Made by a program: the position numbers and the translations under genes. From an uncultured Coriobacteriaceae bacterium (GTDB taxonomy: Bacteria > Actinomycetota > Coriobacteriia > Coriobacteriales > Atopobiaceae): a stretch of DNA of 32,426 nt. Position 1 is the first letter of the stretch; each line of letters starts with the position of its first letter. The stretch covers positions 1 through 32,426 of the forward strand of contig CADCPM010000098.1 in NCBI GenBank assembly GCA_902803315.1. The letters run 5' to 3'. Below the pieces are notes generated by a model. It saw nothing but the letters and a program-made list of their open reading frames with translations, was not told the origin of the DNA and searched no databases. Positions 22,464 through 29,784 of the stretch are shown here, piece by piece.

Positions 22464-22492
22464 TTGTTTCTGTGCAAACGTAAACATAAGAT
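22464..22492 (+). promoter_or_regulatory. Putative promoter of the UMF1 transporter gene
   Basis: TTGTTT (22464-22469) and TAAGAT (22487-22492) are separated by 17 bp, 34 bp before the start codon. A strong ribosome site, GGGGAGG (22515-22521), follows. Confidence 0.45.
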
Positions 22493-22525
22493 ATTCTTAC
22501 AAATGGTTTTGTTCGGGGAGGAAGC

Positions 22526-23764
22526 ATGGCACGTACCAAGTTTACCAAGGCCGAGAAGAGCTGGATTCTATACGATGTGGGCAATTCGGCACTCGTGCTG
22601 CTTGCCACGAGCGTCATCCCCATCTACTTCAACAGCCTTGCCGCAGCAGACCCTGCCGTAGAGAAGGTCGCGGTTGGGGCATGGGGTGCCGCCGAGACCG
22701 TCGCGTCGCTTATCCTCGCGCTTCTCATGCCCATTCTTGGGTCAATAGCCGATATGCAGGGAATGAGAAAGAAGTTCATCGTTGGTTGCGTTGGCACCGG
22801 TGCCGTTGCAACCATAGCGATGGGCTTTCCCACCAACTGGCTTCCCTTTCTTATAATCTACATCATATCGGCCGTTGCGCTTAACTGCTCGTTCGTGTTC
22901 TATGACGCCCTTTTGGTAGACGCCACCACCGACGATCGTATGGACGAGGTCTCGAGCCAAGGCTTCGCTTGGGGCTATGTGGGCTCCTGCATCCCGTTTA
23001 TCGTGTGCCTTCTGGTAGTACTCAATGCAGAGAAGCTTGGGCTTAGCATGCAAACCGCCATGCTCATAGCCTTTTGCATAACGGCTGCATGGTGGGTGGC
23101 GTTTACCATACCCATGCTCAAGAACGTCGAGCAAAAGAGCTATAAGCCAAGGGAGCCCCACGCGCTGCGCAAGGCAATAGGCGGCATTGGGTCGACGCTG
23201 CGCGCCATATGGACAGACAAAAGCCTCCGCTACTTCATCCTTGCGTACTTCTTCTATATCGACGGCGTGCACACCGTCATAAAGATGTCCACGAGCTACG
23301 GATCCAACCTCGGCATTGAGGGGACGCAGCTTGTGCTCGCGCTGCTCGTCACCCAGTTCGTGGCTTGGCCCGCGTCCATTGCCTACGGCAAGCTCGGCAA
23401 GCGCCTTGGAACCAAGACCATGATTCTCGTGGGCATATGCGGTTACTTTGGCATAACGCTGTTCGCTGCGTTCTTCCTGCGCACCGCAACCGAATTCTGG
23501 ATTCTGGCCATATGCGTCGGGCTGTTCCAAGGCGGCATCCAAGCGCTGAGCCGGTCCGAGTTCGGCAAGCTCTGCCCCAAGGAACACGCCAACGAGTACT
23601 TTGGCTTCTTCGACATCTTTGGCAAGTACGCCGCGATTCTGGGCACCGGCCTCGTGAGCGCCTTCACCTTTATCACGGGCAACCCATCGCTTGGCGTGCT
23701 TTCCATCGCCCTCTTGTTCGTCGTGGGGTTCCTCGTGATGCTCAAGGTACCGAACCAGCGCTGA
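22526..23764 (+). CDS. UMF1/Atg22-type MFS transporter
   Basis: The only plus-strand gene. The 412 residues form about 12 membrane helices with an MFS layout: a short basic N-terminus, a loop with DMQGMRKK after helix 2-3, and a central cytoplasmic loop near KNVEQKSYKPREP. The opening EKSWILYDVGNSA and the segment FFYIDGVHTVIKM are hallmarks of the UMF1 (Atg22-like) family. Such proteins are placed among exporters of amino acids or other metabolites, but the substrate is not known. ATG with GGGGAGG upstream. It converges with nadBC, sharing a hairpin at 23764-23798. Confidence 0.88.
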   Translation: MARTKFTKAEKSWILYDVGNSALVLLATSVIPIYFNSLAAADPAVEKVAVGAWGAAETVASLILALLMPILGSIADMQGMRKKFIVGCVGTGAVATIAMGFPTNWLPFLIIYIISAVALNCSFVFYDALLVDATTDDRMDEVSSQGFAWGYVGSCIPFIVCLLVVLNAEKLGLSMQTAMLIAFCITAAWWVAFTIPMLKNVEQKSYKPREPHALRKAIGGIGSTLRAIWTDKSLRYFILAYFFYIDGVHTVIKMSTSYGSNLGIEGTQLVLALLVTQFVAWPASIAYGKLGKRLGTKTMILVGICGYFGITLFAAFFLRTATEFWILAICVGLFQGGIQALSRSEFGKLCPKEHANEYFGFFDIFGKYAAILGTGLVSAFTFITGNPSLGVLSIALLFVVGFLVMLKVPNQR

Positions 23765-23798
23765 GTGGCACGGTTACACCTAGCTTAGGCGTGCCACT
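23764..23798. terminator. Bidirectional hairpin between convergent genes
   Basis: AGTGGCACG (23764-23772) pairs with CGTGCCACT (23790-23798), with an inner CCTA/TAGG stem and a bulge. It begins at the transporter stop and lies just past the nadBC stop, so it may end both transcripts; no strong T-tract follows on either strand. Confidence 0.7.
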
Positions 23799-23810
23799 TC
23801 GCTCGCCCTG

Positions 23811-25874
23811 CTAGTCGAGCACCTGCAGGTTCTTCATGCTCATGTCGAGGATGCCCGAGGAATGCGTGAGGGCACCCGACGATATGTAGTCAACGTCCAG
23901 GTCGGCAAGGAACTCGACGTTGTCGCGCGTCACGTTGCCAGACACCTCGGTGAGTGCTCGATCTCCCACGAGCTCTATGGCCTCTTGCATCTGCGCGTGG
24001 CTCATGTTGTCGAGCATTACAACGTCGGCACCCGCGTCGAGCGCCTCGCGCACCATCATGAGGCTCTCGCATTCCACCTCGATCTTGGCCATAAACGAGC
24101 AGCGTTCCTTGGCGGCCAGAACCGCCTGCCGAACACCGCCTGCCGCGTCGATGTGGTTGTCCTTGAGCAGGACGGCGTCCGAAAGGTTGTGCCGATGGTT
24201 TCCGCCACCGCCAATACGCACGGCCATCTTGTCAAAGATGCGCATGCCAGGGGTGGTTTTGCGCGTATCCACCAACTGGGCCTTGGAACCGGCCTCACGA
24301 AGAATGTCGACCATCTGACGCGTATAGGTCGCAACCCCACTCATGTGCTGCAAATAGTTGAGGGCCGTTCGTTCCCCTGCCAGCAGCGTCCGAACGTCGC
24401 CCTCCAGGGTGGCGATCATCTGCCCCTTTCGAATTCGGTCGCCATCGCGCACGAGCGGCGTGACGGTAGTAGACGAGTCGAGCATCTCGAACGTACGCGC
24501 GAAAATGGCCATTCCCGCAACAATGCCATCCTGCTTGCACAGCAGTTCCACACGGGCCTGCCGACGATCGGGAATCACCGAGTCGGTGGATATGTCGCCA
24601 GCGGGCATGTCCTCCTCAAGAGAAGCGCGAATGTGCTTCTCCATGACCATCGTGAGCGTGGAGGGGTCTACGCGGGGACGCTGCTCGCGCGTGTGGTCGG
24701 CCTTGATCTTCTCGGCGGCACGACGTGCGAACACCAGGCACTCCAGCAGGCTGTTGGAGGCAAGGCGATTGCGCCCGTGGACACCCGTACAGGCTGTCTC
24801 TCCCACCGCAAACAGACGCGGCATGGTGGTCTCGGAGTTCGTGTCTACGTGAATGCCACCCATGAAATAGTGTTGCGCGGGCACCACCGGGATGGGTTCC
24901 TTGGTAATGTCATAGCCACGCGAAAGGCAGTATTCGTATATGTGCTTAAAATGCGAGTGGACGATCTCGGGCATCACGTTCTCGAACGAGAGCCACACGT
25001 ACTTCGATCCCTCGCGCTCCATCTCCTTTAGCATGGCCTCTGCCACCACGTCACGCGGCTGCAGCTCGTCGGTAAAGCGCTCGAACTTGGAATTGAGCAG
25101 CACGGCGCCCTCGCCTCGTGCCGACTCGGTAATAAGGAACGATCGGCCGGGGGTGCTGCGATATAGCGTCGTCGGATGAATCTGCACGTAGTCCATGTGC
25201 TCGAGCGCAACCCCATGCTTCTCTGCAATCCTGCAACCGTCGCCAGTGAGGATTGGGTAGTTGGTGGAGCGCTCGAAGACGCCTCCTATGCCGCCAGTCG
25301 CGAGGATGGTAAAGCGGGAGTAGATGTTCAGTCGCTCGCCGCCCCTTTTCACGCACGATATACCGGTGCACACGCGCTTCTCATCCGCACCAACCTCGTC
25401 TATGAGATCGACCATCTCGGTGTACTCGTAGATATGCACATTGTGCGCAGCGCGGCACTGCAAGAGCAGCGTCTCGGTTATCTCTCTGCCCGTAATGTCC
25501 TCGTGATAGAGGATTCGCGCTTTTGAGTGCGCTCCCTCACGCGTATACAGCAAGTCGCCCTGAGGGTTGCGATCGAACCGCACCCCATAGGATATAAGAT
25601 CGTTTATGCACGCACGCGAATCGCGGATCATGATCCCCACGCTTTCGCGTCGGTTTTCGTAGTGGCCCGCCTTCATGGTGTCCTCGAAGTAGGACTCGTA
25701 GTCCTCTTCGCTCAGCATAACCGCAATGCCGCCTTGGGCCAGCATCGAGTCGCAGGTTTCCAGATCGCCCTTGGCAATAAGAATGACTTGACAACTGCGC
25801 GGAAGCTTGAGGGCGGCGTAGAGGCCTGCAATGCCGCATCCCACTACCACCACGTCACATTGAAGCTTTTTCAT
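23811..25874 (-). CDS. nadBC: L-aspartate oxidase fused to quinolinate phosphoribosyltransferase (NadB-NadC)
   Basis: A bifunctional enzyme of de novo NAD synthesis, 687 residues. Residues 1 to about 395 are NadB: FAD fold VVVGCGIAGLYAAL, the active-site stretch RDVVAEAML, and GGIHVDTNSETTMPRLFAVGE ahead of a conserved GRNRLASNSLLE. Residues about 405-687 are NadC: EDMPAGDIST, DTRKTTPGMR, GGGGNHRHNLSDAVLLKDNH and DVVMLDNM. NadB's usual C-terminal helical domain is absent, replaced by NadC after a short linker, so FAD-fold aspartate oxidase and QPRTase are joined directly. The start is the ATG after GAGGAGGAG, six codons inside the open frame. It lies 91 bp downstream of nadA and converges with the transporter gene. 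Confidence 0.93.
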   Translation of the reverse strand: MKKLQCDVVVVGCGIAGLYAALKLPRSCQVILIAKGDLETCDSMLAQGGIAVMLSEEDYESYFEDTMKAGHYENRRESVGIMIRDSRACINDLISYGVRFDRNPQGDLLYTREGAHSKARILYHEDITGREITETLLLQCRAAHNVHIYEYTEMVDLIDEVGADEKRVCTGISCVKRGGERLNIYSRFTILATGGIGGVFERSTNYPILTGDGCRIAEKHGVALEHMDYVQIHPTTLYRSTPGRSFLITESARGEGAVLLNSKFERFTDELQPRDVVAEAMLKEMEREGSKYVWLSFENVMPEIVHSHFKHIYEYCLSRGYDITKEPIPVVPAQHYFMGGIHVDTNSETTMPRLFAVGETACTGVHGRNRLASNSLLECLVFARRAAEKIKADHTREQRPRVDPSTLTMVMEKHIRASLEEDMPAGDISTDSVIPDRRQARVELLCKQDGIVAGMAIFARTFEMLDSSTTVTPLVRDGDRIRKGQMIATLEGDVRTLLAGERTALNYLQHMSGVATYTRQMVDILREAGSKAQLVDTRKTTPGMRIFDKMAVRIGGGGNHRHNLSDAVLLKDNHIDAAGGVRQAVLAAKERCSFMAKIEVECESLMMVREALDAGADVVMLDNMSHAQMQEAIELVGDRALTEVSGNVTRDNVEFLADLDVDYISSGALTHSSGILDMSMKNLQVLD

Positions 25875-25965
25875 GCGCTCCTCCTCATACAAACGGCCGC
25901 AAGAGTCTTTTCCCGGGCCTCACGCAAACAAGTGCCTAGGTGCCTTTACGCCTGAGTGCCCAACC

Positions 25966-26901
25966 CTATCGTGCGAGCTCAAGCATGCGCTCCAAAGCCC
26001 GCTTTGCACCCTCCGCATAGCACTCGTCCACAAACACCTCGCCCGAAAGGTCGCGCAGACATGCCACCACCTTTTCGCCCGTCACACGAGACATATTCGG
26101 GCAAATCGGCGTCGTGCGCGGGAAGAAGAACCGCTTGCGACCTGCGTCACCCGCCTTCTCCACCTGCTTCTCGATCTCGTGCAGCACGCCATGCACAGTG
26201 CAGATTATGTACTCGTCCTCTTTGCCCGTAACGCAACGCTCTATGATGCCGGACGTAGAGCCTATGTAAGAAGCCTTCTCGAGCACCCACACCGCACATT
26301 CGGGATGCGCACACACTATGGCATTCGGATGCTCAGCAAGCAGCTCCTCTATCTCCCTAACCTGGATGGCCTCATGCGTTGGGCAAAACCCGTCGTTCAA
26401 GATGATGTTCTTGCCGGGTACCTGTTCGGCAATGTAGTGACCAAGATGCAGGTCGGGAACGAACAGCACATTGCGCTGCGGCAGCCGCTCCACAATGCGA
26501 ACGGCATTCGACGAGGTGACGCATACGTCCGACCAGGCTTTCATCTGGTTGGTGGAGTTGACGTAGCAGGCGACGGCCAAATCGTCGCCATACTTCTGGC
26601 GCGCCTCGTCGACCGTTTGTTTTTGCAACATGTGCGCCATGGGACAGTCGGCCGTGGGCTCGGGCATAAGCACACGCTTCTCTGGCGATAGAAGCTTGGC
26701 ACTCTCGGCCATAAACTCCACGCCAGCAAAGACAAGGGTCTTACAGTCAAGCGTTGCCGCCTTTTTTGCAAGGAAATACGAGTCTCCCACGTAGTCAGCC
26801 AAATCCTGCGCGTCCGGCTGCACGTAGTAATGCGCAAGCACTACCGCATCGTGGCGTTCCTTGAGCTCAAAAAACTCATCCAGTAACTCCTTCGTGAGCA
26901 T
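25966..26901 (-). CDS. nadA: Quinolinate synthase
   Basis: Condenses iminoaspartate with dihydroxyacetone phosphate to quinolinate using a [4Fe-4S] cluster. The 311 residues match the compact NadA form. The three cluster cysteines are C86 (in TADCPMAH), C173 (in GFCPTHE) and C267 (in PICPNMSRVT); HPEC is also present. NadA uses the product of NadB, and the next gene encodes NadB fused to NadC, so all three steps from aspartate to nicotinate mononucleotide lie together. ATG start with GGAAGGGGAG upstream. It is oxygen-labile in related enzymes, in keeping with an anaerobic lifestyle. Confidence 0.95.
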   Translation of the reverse strand: MLTKELLDEFFELKERHDAVVLAHYYVQPDAQDLADYVGDSYFLAKKAATLDCKTLVFAGVEFMAESAKLLSPEKRVLMPEPTADCPMAHMLQKQTVDEARQKYGDDLAVACYVNSTNQMKAWSDVCVTSSNAVRIVERLPQRNVLFVPDLHLGHYIAEQVPGKNIILNDGFCPTHEAIQVREIEELLAEHPNAIVCAHPECAVWVLEKASYIGSTSGIIERCVTGKEDEYIICTVHGVLHEIEKQVEKAGDAGRKRFFFPRTTPICPNMSRVTGEKVVACLRDLSGEVFVDECYAEGAKRALERMLELAR

Positions 26902-26952
26902 TGCACTCCCCTTCCTCGAATTCCTTTAAGGCCAGTTGCGTTTCCAAGTGGT

Positions 26953-27147
26953 CTATCGCCGAACCCATGTGTTTACCAGATCTGCGACAAAGCATAAAGC
27001 CGCCGCAGCGCCTATGATGAGCCAGTTGGGCTCAAAGGGAACGTGTTCTATAAGGGCGGCTCTTATATACATAACCACAAAGCACATAACGGCAAACGTT
27101 CCGGCCACAGAGAGCGCCTTGAGGAAGGGGTTCATGTTCCGACGCAC
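26953..27147 (-). CDS. Small two-helix membrane protein upstream of nadA
   Basis: 64 residues with two predicted membrane helices (about 11-33 and 42-60) and basic ends. It has a GTG start with AAGGAG six bases upstream; an ATG four codons later is possible. It ends 51 bp before nadA and lies downstream of the nad-operon palindrome, so it is probably cotranscribed. No family recognised. The position suggests a role tied to NAD metabolism or precursor transport, but nothing in the sequence shows this. Confidence 0.6.
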   Translation of the reverse strand: MRRNMNPFLKALSVAGTFAVMCFVVMYIRAALIEHVPFEPNWLIIGAAAALCFVADLVNTWVRR

Positions 27148-27263
27148 GACAGTCTCCTTTTCTTCAAGCCTTCGCCTGCGCCTGACATGTTTATCATCCA
27201 GACGACGAACCCTTAGCGGTGGGGCTGCAAAGGACGCTACAAGTTACAGATGCTCGTTCGCAA

Positions 27264-27280
27264 ATTCTAACATGTGTTAG
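27264..27280 (-). promoter_or_regulatory. Operator-like palindrome overlapping a -10 box before the nad operon
   Basis: CTAACA-TG-TGTTAG (27267-27280) is a perfect inverted repeat with a 2-bp centre. It overlaps TAGAAT (27264-27269 on the minus strand), a plausible -10 box, about 120 bp before the first gene of the operon. The layout suits a repressor of NAD synthesis; the regulator is unknown. It does not resemble the NiaR box as I know it. Confidence 0.4.
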
Positions 27281-27353
27281 GAATCCGTTGGCACGTCACG
27301 GCACCGTTGTGTGCCAATGCTGTCATGAGTCAACCACGCCCTCGCCCGTGCCC

Positions 27354-27415
27354 GGCGCACGTGCGGCTCCGCGCTCGCTTCGCTCGCTCACTTCGCGAGT
27401 CGCCGCATGTGGGCC
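27354..27415 (+). repeat. Constant-head palindrome, copy 7 (family 1)
   Basis: The head (27363-27406) has one change in the small hairpin (TTCGCGAG). The arms are short: 27354-27367 against 27402-27415, 12 of 14. It is directly followed by copy 8. Confidence 0.85.
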
Positions 27416-27434
27416 AATACCGTCGCATGGCCCC

Positions 27435-27536
27435 ACGCCCCACCGCCCGCGCCCGGCACACGTGCGGCTCCGCGCTCGCTTCGCTCGCTCACTTCGTGAG
27501 CCGCCGCATGTGCGCCGGGCGCGGACGCTGGGGCGT
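27435..27536 (+). repeat. Constant-head palindrome, copy 8 (family 1)
   Basis: The head is at 27464-27507. Arms 27435-27468 and 27503-27536 pair at about 30 of 34 positions (outer ACGCCCCA / TGGGGCGT, inner CGCGCCCGGC). It lies 32 bp from the argD stop. Confidence 0.9.
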
Positions 27537-27567
27537 TAAGGCGCTGTAGAGGCTCAGCAACAACGGA

Positions 27568-28833
27568 CTACGCGAGCCCGATGATGAGGCGCTCCAGCGT
27601 GTCAGCCATCTGATCCACCTGCTCGTTCGTTACCACCAGGGGCGGCAAGAAACGCAGGATGGAATCGCCAATGTGGTTGAGTACCAGTCCACGCTCGCCT
27701 TCAGCCGCAAGGGCAATCCCCTCGTCCACCAGCGGTGTGGCAATGGGCGCGTCCAGTTGGGCGCCACGCATGAGCCCCGCGCCACGGACCTCAACAACGT
27801 GTGGCAAGGCAGCGAGGCGCTTGGCGAGGTGTTCGCCGACTTCGCGCACGTGGGCTCCCAGGTCCTCGTCGACCATGGTCTTCACGCAGGCACACCCCAC
27901 TGCCGCTGCGAGCGGGTTGCCACCAAAGGTCGATCCGTGGTCGCCGGGAACCATAAGGTCCGCGACTTCCTCACGCGCAGCCACGGCTCCCGTGGGAAAA
28001 CCGCCGGCAATCCCCTTTGCCATGGCAACTATGTCGGGCTCTATGCCAGCCCTCATATACGAGAAGGGCGCGCCCGTGCGGAAGAAGCCCGTCTGTACCT
28101 CGTCCACCATAAGCATGAGTCCGCGCTCGTCGCAGAGTTCCCTCACCTTGCGCAGGTATTCCAAGTCAGCCGGCCACACGCCGCCCTCGCCCTGTATGCA
28201 CTCGAGCAGAACGGCGCACGCGGCTCCCATCTCCTCGGGAGGGTTGTCAAGCGTGGCGACGAGCGCATCATAGTCGTTCAGCGGCACCGAGCAGAAGCCG
28301 GAGGGAAGCGGCCCGAAGCTCTTGTGGAACACTTCCTGTCCCGTTGCCGACAAGGTTGCGAGCGTGCGCCCGTGAAAGCTCATGCGCGCCGTCACGATGC
28401 CGGAGGCACCGCCAAGGTTCCTCTCGCCCCAACGACGCGCAAGCTTGAACGCGCCTTCGTTCGCCTCGGCGCCGGTGTTCGCAAAGAAGGTCTTCCAAAC
28501 GGTGCCAGTGCTGCCCGTGGCAGCGCCCGTCTCGTCGGTGGTAGCGCTCAGCAGTTCGCTGATCCGCCTCGCCAGCTCGCCGCGATGCTGCTCGTAGTAG
28601 TAGTTACCCACCTGCCACACCTTCGAAGCCTGCTCCTGCAAGGCGCTCACCAGCGCCGGATGGGCGTGCCCCAGGCTCACCGATCCGATGCCGGCCAAGA
28701 AGTCCAGGTACTCGTTGCCGCAGGCGTCCACGAGCACGGCGCCGTGACCCTCCACGAACTCCACCGGGAGGCGTGCATAGGTATGCATAACATAGGAATC
28801 GTCCAGCCGAACGTCTTCGTCGTTTACGCGCAT
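27568..28833 (-). CDS. argD: Acetylornithine aminotransferase
   Basis: PLP enzyme of fold type I, 421 residues, transferring an amino group from glutamate to N-acetylglutamate semialdehyde in arginine synthesis. PLP lysine K273 lies in MAKGIAGGFPTGA, the ring-binding Asp D244 in MVDEVQTGF, the phosphate site in NTGAEANEGA, and HGRT follows. A short Thr/Gly/Ala-rich insertion (about 97-112) is unusual. I chose the ATG after AGGAG, 19 bases past the argB stop, rather than an ATG 15 codons upstream inside argB. Last gene of argJ-argB-argD, ended by the tandem constant-head palindromes. Confidence 0.93.
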   Translation of the reverse strand: MRVNDEDVRLDDSYVMHTYARLPVEFVEGHGAVLVDACGNEYLDFLAGIGSVSLGHAHPALVSALQEQASKVWQVGNYYYEQHRGELARRISELLSATTDETGAATGSTGTVWKTFFANTGAEANEGAFKLARRWGERNLGGASGIVTARMSFHGRTLATLSATGQEVFHKSFGPLPSGFCSVPLNDYDALVATLDNPPEEMGAACAVLLECIQGEGGVWPADLEYLRKVRELCDERGLMLMVDEVQTGFFRTGAPFSYMRAGIEPDIVAMAKGIAGGFPTGAVAAREEVADLMVPGDHGSTFGGNPLAAAVGCACVKTMVDEDLGAHVREVGEHLAKRLAALPHVVEVRGAGLMRGAQLDAPIATPLVDEGIALAAEGERGLVLNHIGDSILRFLPPLVVTNEQVDQMADTLERLIIGLA

Positions 28834-28852
28834 GATCTTCTCTCCTAATCCT

Positions 28853-29728
28853 CTAATCCTGATAGAACACGGTGCCAATGCCCTCGTCGGTGAAGCACTC
28901 CAAAAGCAGCGAGTGCGGGAAGGTGCCGTTCATGATGCGCACGTCGTGCACGCCCGACTCCAACGCCTCCACGATGGATGTGATCTTGGGAATCATGCCC
29001 GTGGTGAGCTCTCCACTTTCCAAGACGAGTCGTGCCTCTATGAGATTGAGCGAAGAGATGAGGCTGTCTTGCTGGTCTATGTCGCCATACAGACCGTTCA
29101 CGTCCGTGAGGTAGGCCAGGGTATGGGCGCCCAACGCCTGCGCTATCTTGCTTGCGGCGATGTCGGCGTTTATGTTGTAGAGCCCATCCGGCCCGCACCC
29201 GATGCTGGCGATAACGGGAATGTAGCCATTCTCGAGCACTGCCTCTATGAGACCGGTGTCCACATTTACAACCTCGCCCACATGGCCCAGTTCGGGATCT
29301 ACCTGACGACACGAAAGGGTCTTGCCATCGGCACCGGATATGCCGACCGCGTTGTTGCCATACTCGTTAAGCTGCCACACGAGCTCCTGATTTACCTTAC
29401 CTATGAGCACCTCGGCAACGGCCTCCATGGTCGCATCGTCCGTGACTCGCAGGCCATCCTTGAAGGAGACGGGTAGCTCCAGCTGCGTGAGCAGGCGATT
29501 TATTGCTTTGCCACCGCCATGTACCAACACCACCCGCATTCCCATGAGTTTAAGCAGCTCTATGTCGGCAATCACCTCGGCGCAGAGCTCGGGATCCTCC
29601 ATGGCGGCACCGCCGTACTTCACCACCACCGTCTTTCCGTTCATACGATGGATCCACGGCATTGCCTCGATGAGCACATTCGCCTTTTGCGCAGCCTCAT
29701 CGCGCCGTTTGCAATCTTCCTTCTTCAT
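28853..29728 (-). CDS. argB: Acetylglutamate kinase
   Basis: Phosphorylates N-acetylglutamate, the second step of arginine synthesis. The 291 residues include the nucleotide site KYGGAAM, the GGGKAIN loop, GLRVTD and the C-terminal INADIAA...AYLTDVNGLY. An N-terminal segment of about 30 residues precedes the kinase core; such a helix is a feature of arginine-sensitive hexameric NAGKs, fitting the acetyl-cycling ArgJ upstream. Arginine inhibition is therefore likely but inferred. ATG start with AGAGAGGAA. It lies 56 bp from argJ and 19 bp from argD. Confidence 0.95.
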   Translation of the reverse strand: MKKEDCKRRDEAAQKANVLIEAMPWIHRMNGKTVVVKYGGAAMEDPELCAEVIADIELLKLMGMRVVLVHGGGKAINRLLTQLELPVSFKDGLRVTDDATMEAVAEVLIGKVNQELVWQLNEYGNNAVGISGADGKTLSCRQVDPELGHVGEVVNVDTGLIEAVLENGYIPVIASIGCGPDGLYNINADIAASKIAQALGAHTLAYLTDVNGLYGDIDQQDSLISSLNLIEARLVLESGELTTGMIPKITSIVEALESGVHDVRIMNGTFPHSLLLECFTDEGIGTVFYQD

Positions 29729-29784
29729 TGCGTTTCCTCTCTATCGGCATGAATGCGTTGGACGTCGTCCCAACACGCCCTGCA

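Larger units (their letters stand above)
27148..27567. other. 420-bp gene-free stretch between argD and the nad operon
   Basis: It holds the nad-operon promoter region with an operator-like palindrome (27264-27280) and two constant-head palindromes in tandem (27354-27415 and 27435-27536). No gene is seen. Confidence 0.7.

Noticed and set aside
22742..23587. 281-residue minus-strand frame inside the transporter gene
   Set aside because: Antisense shadow; the plus frame has clear membrane helices and the UMF1 motifs.
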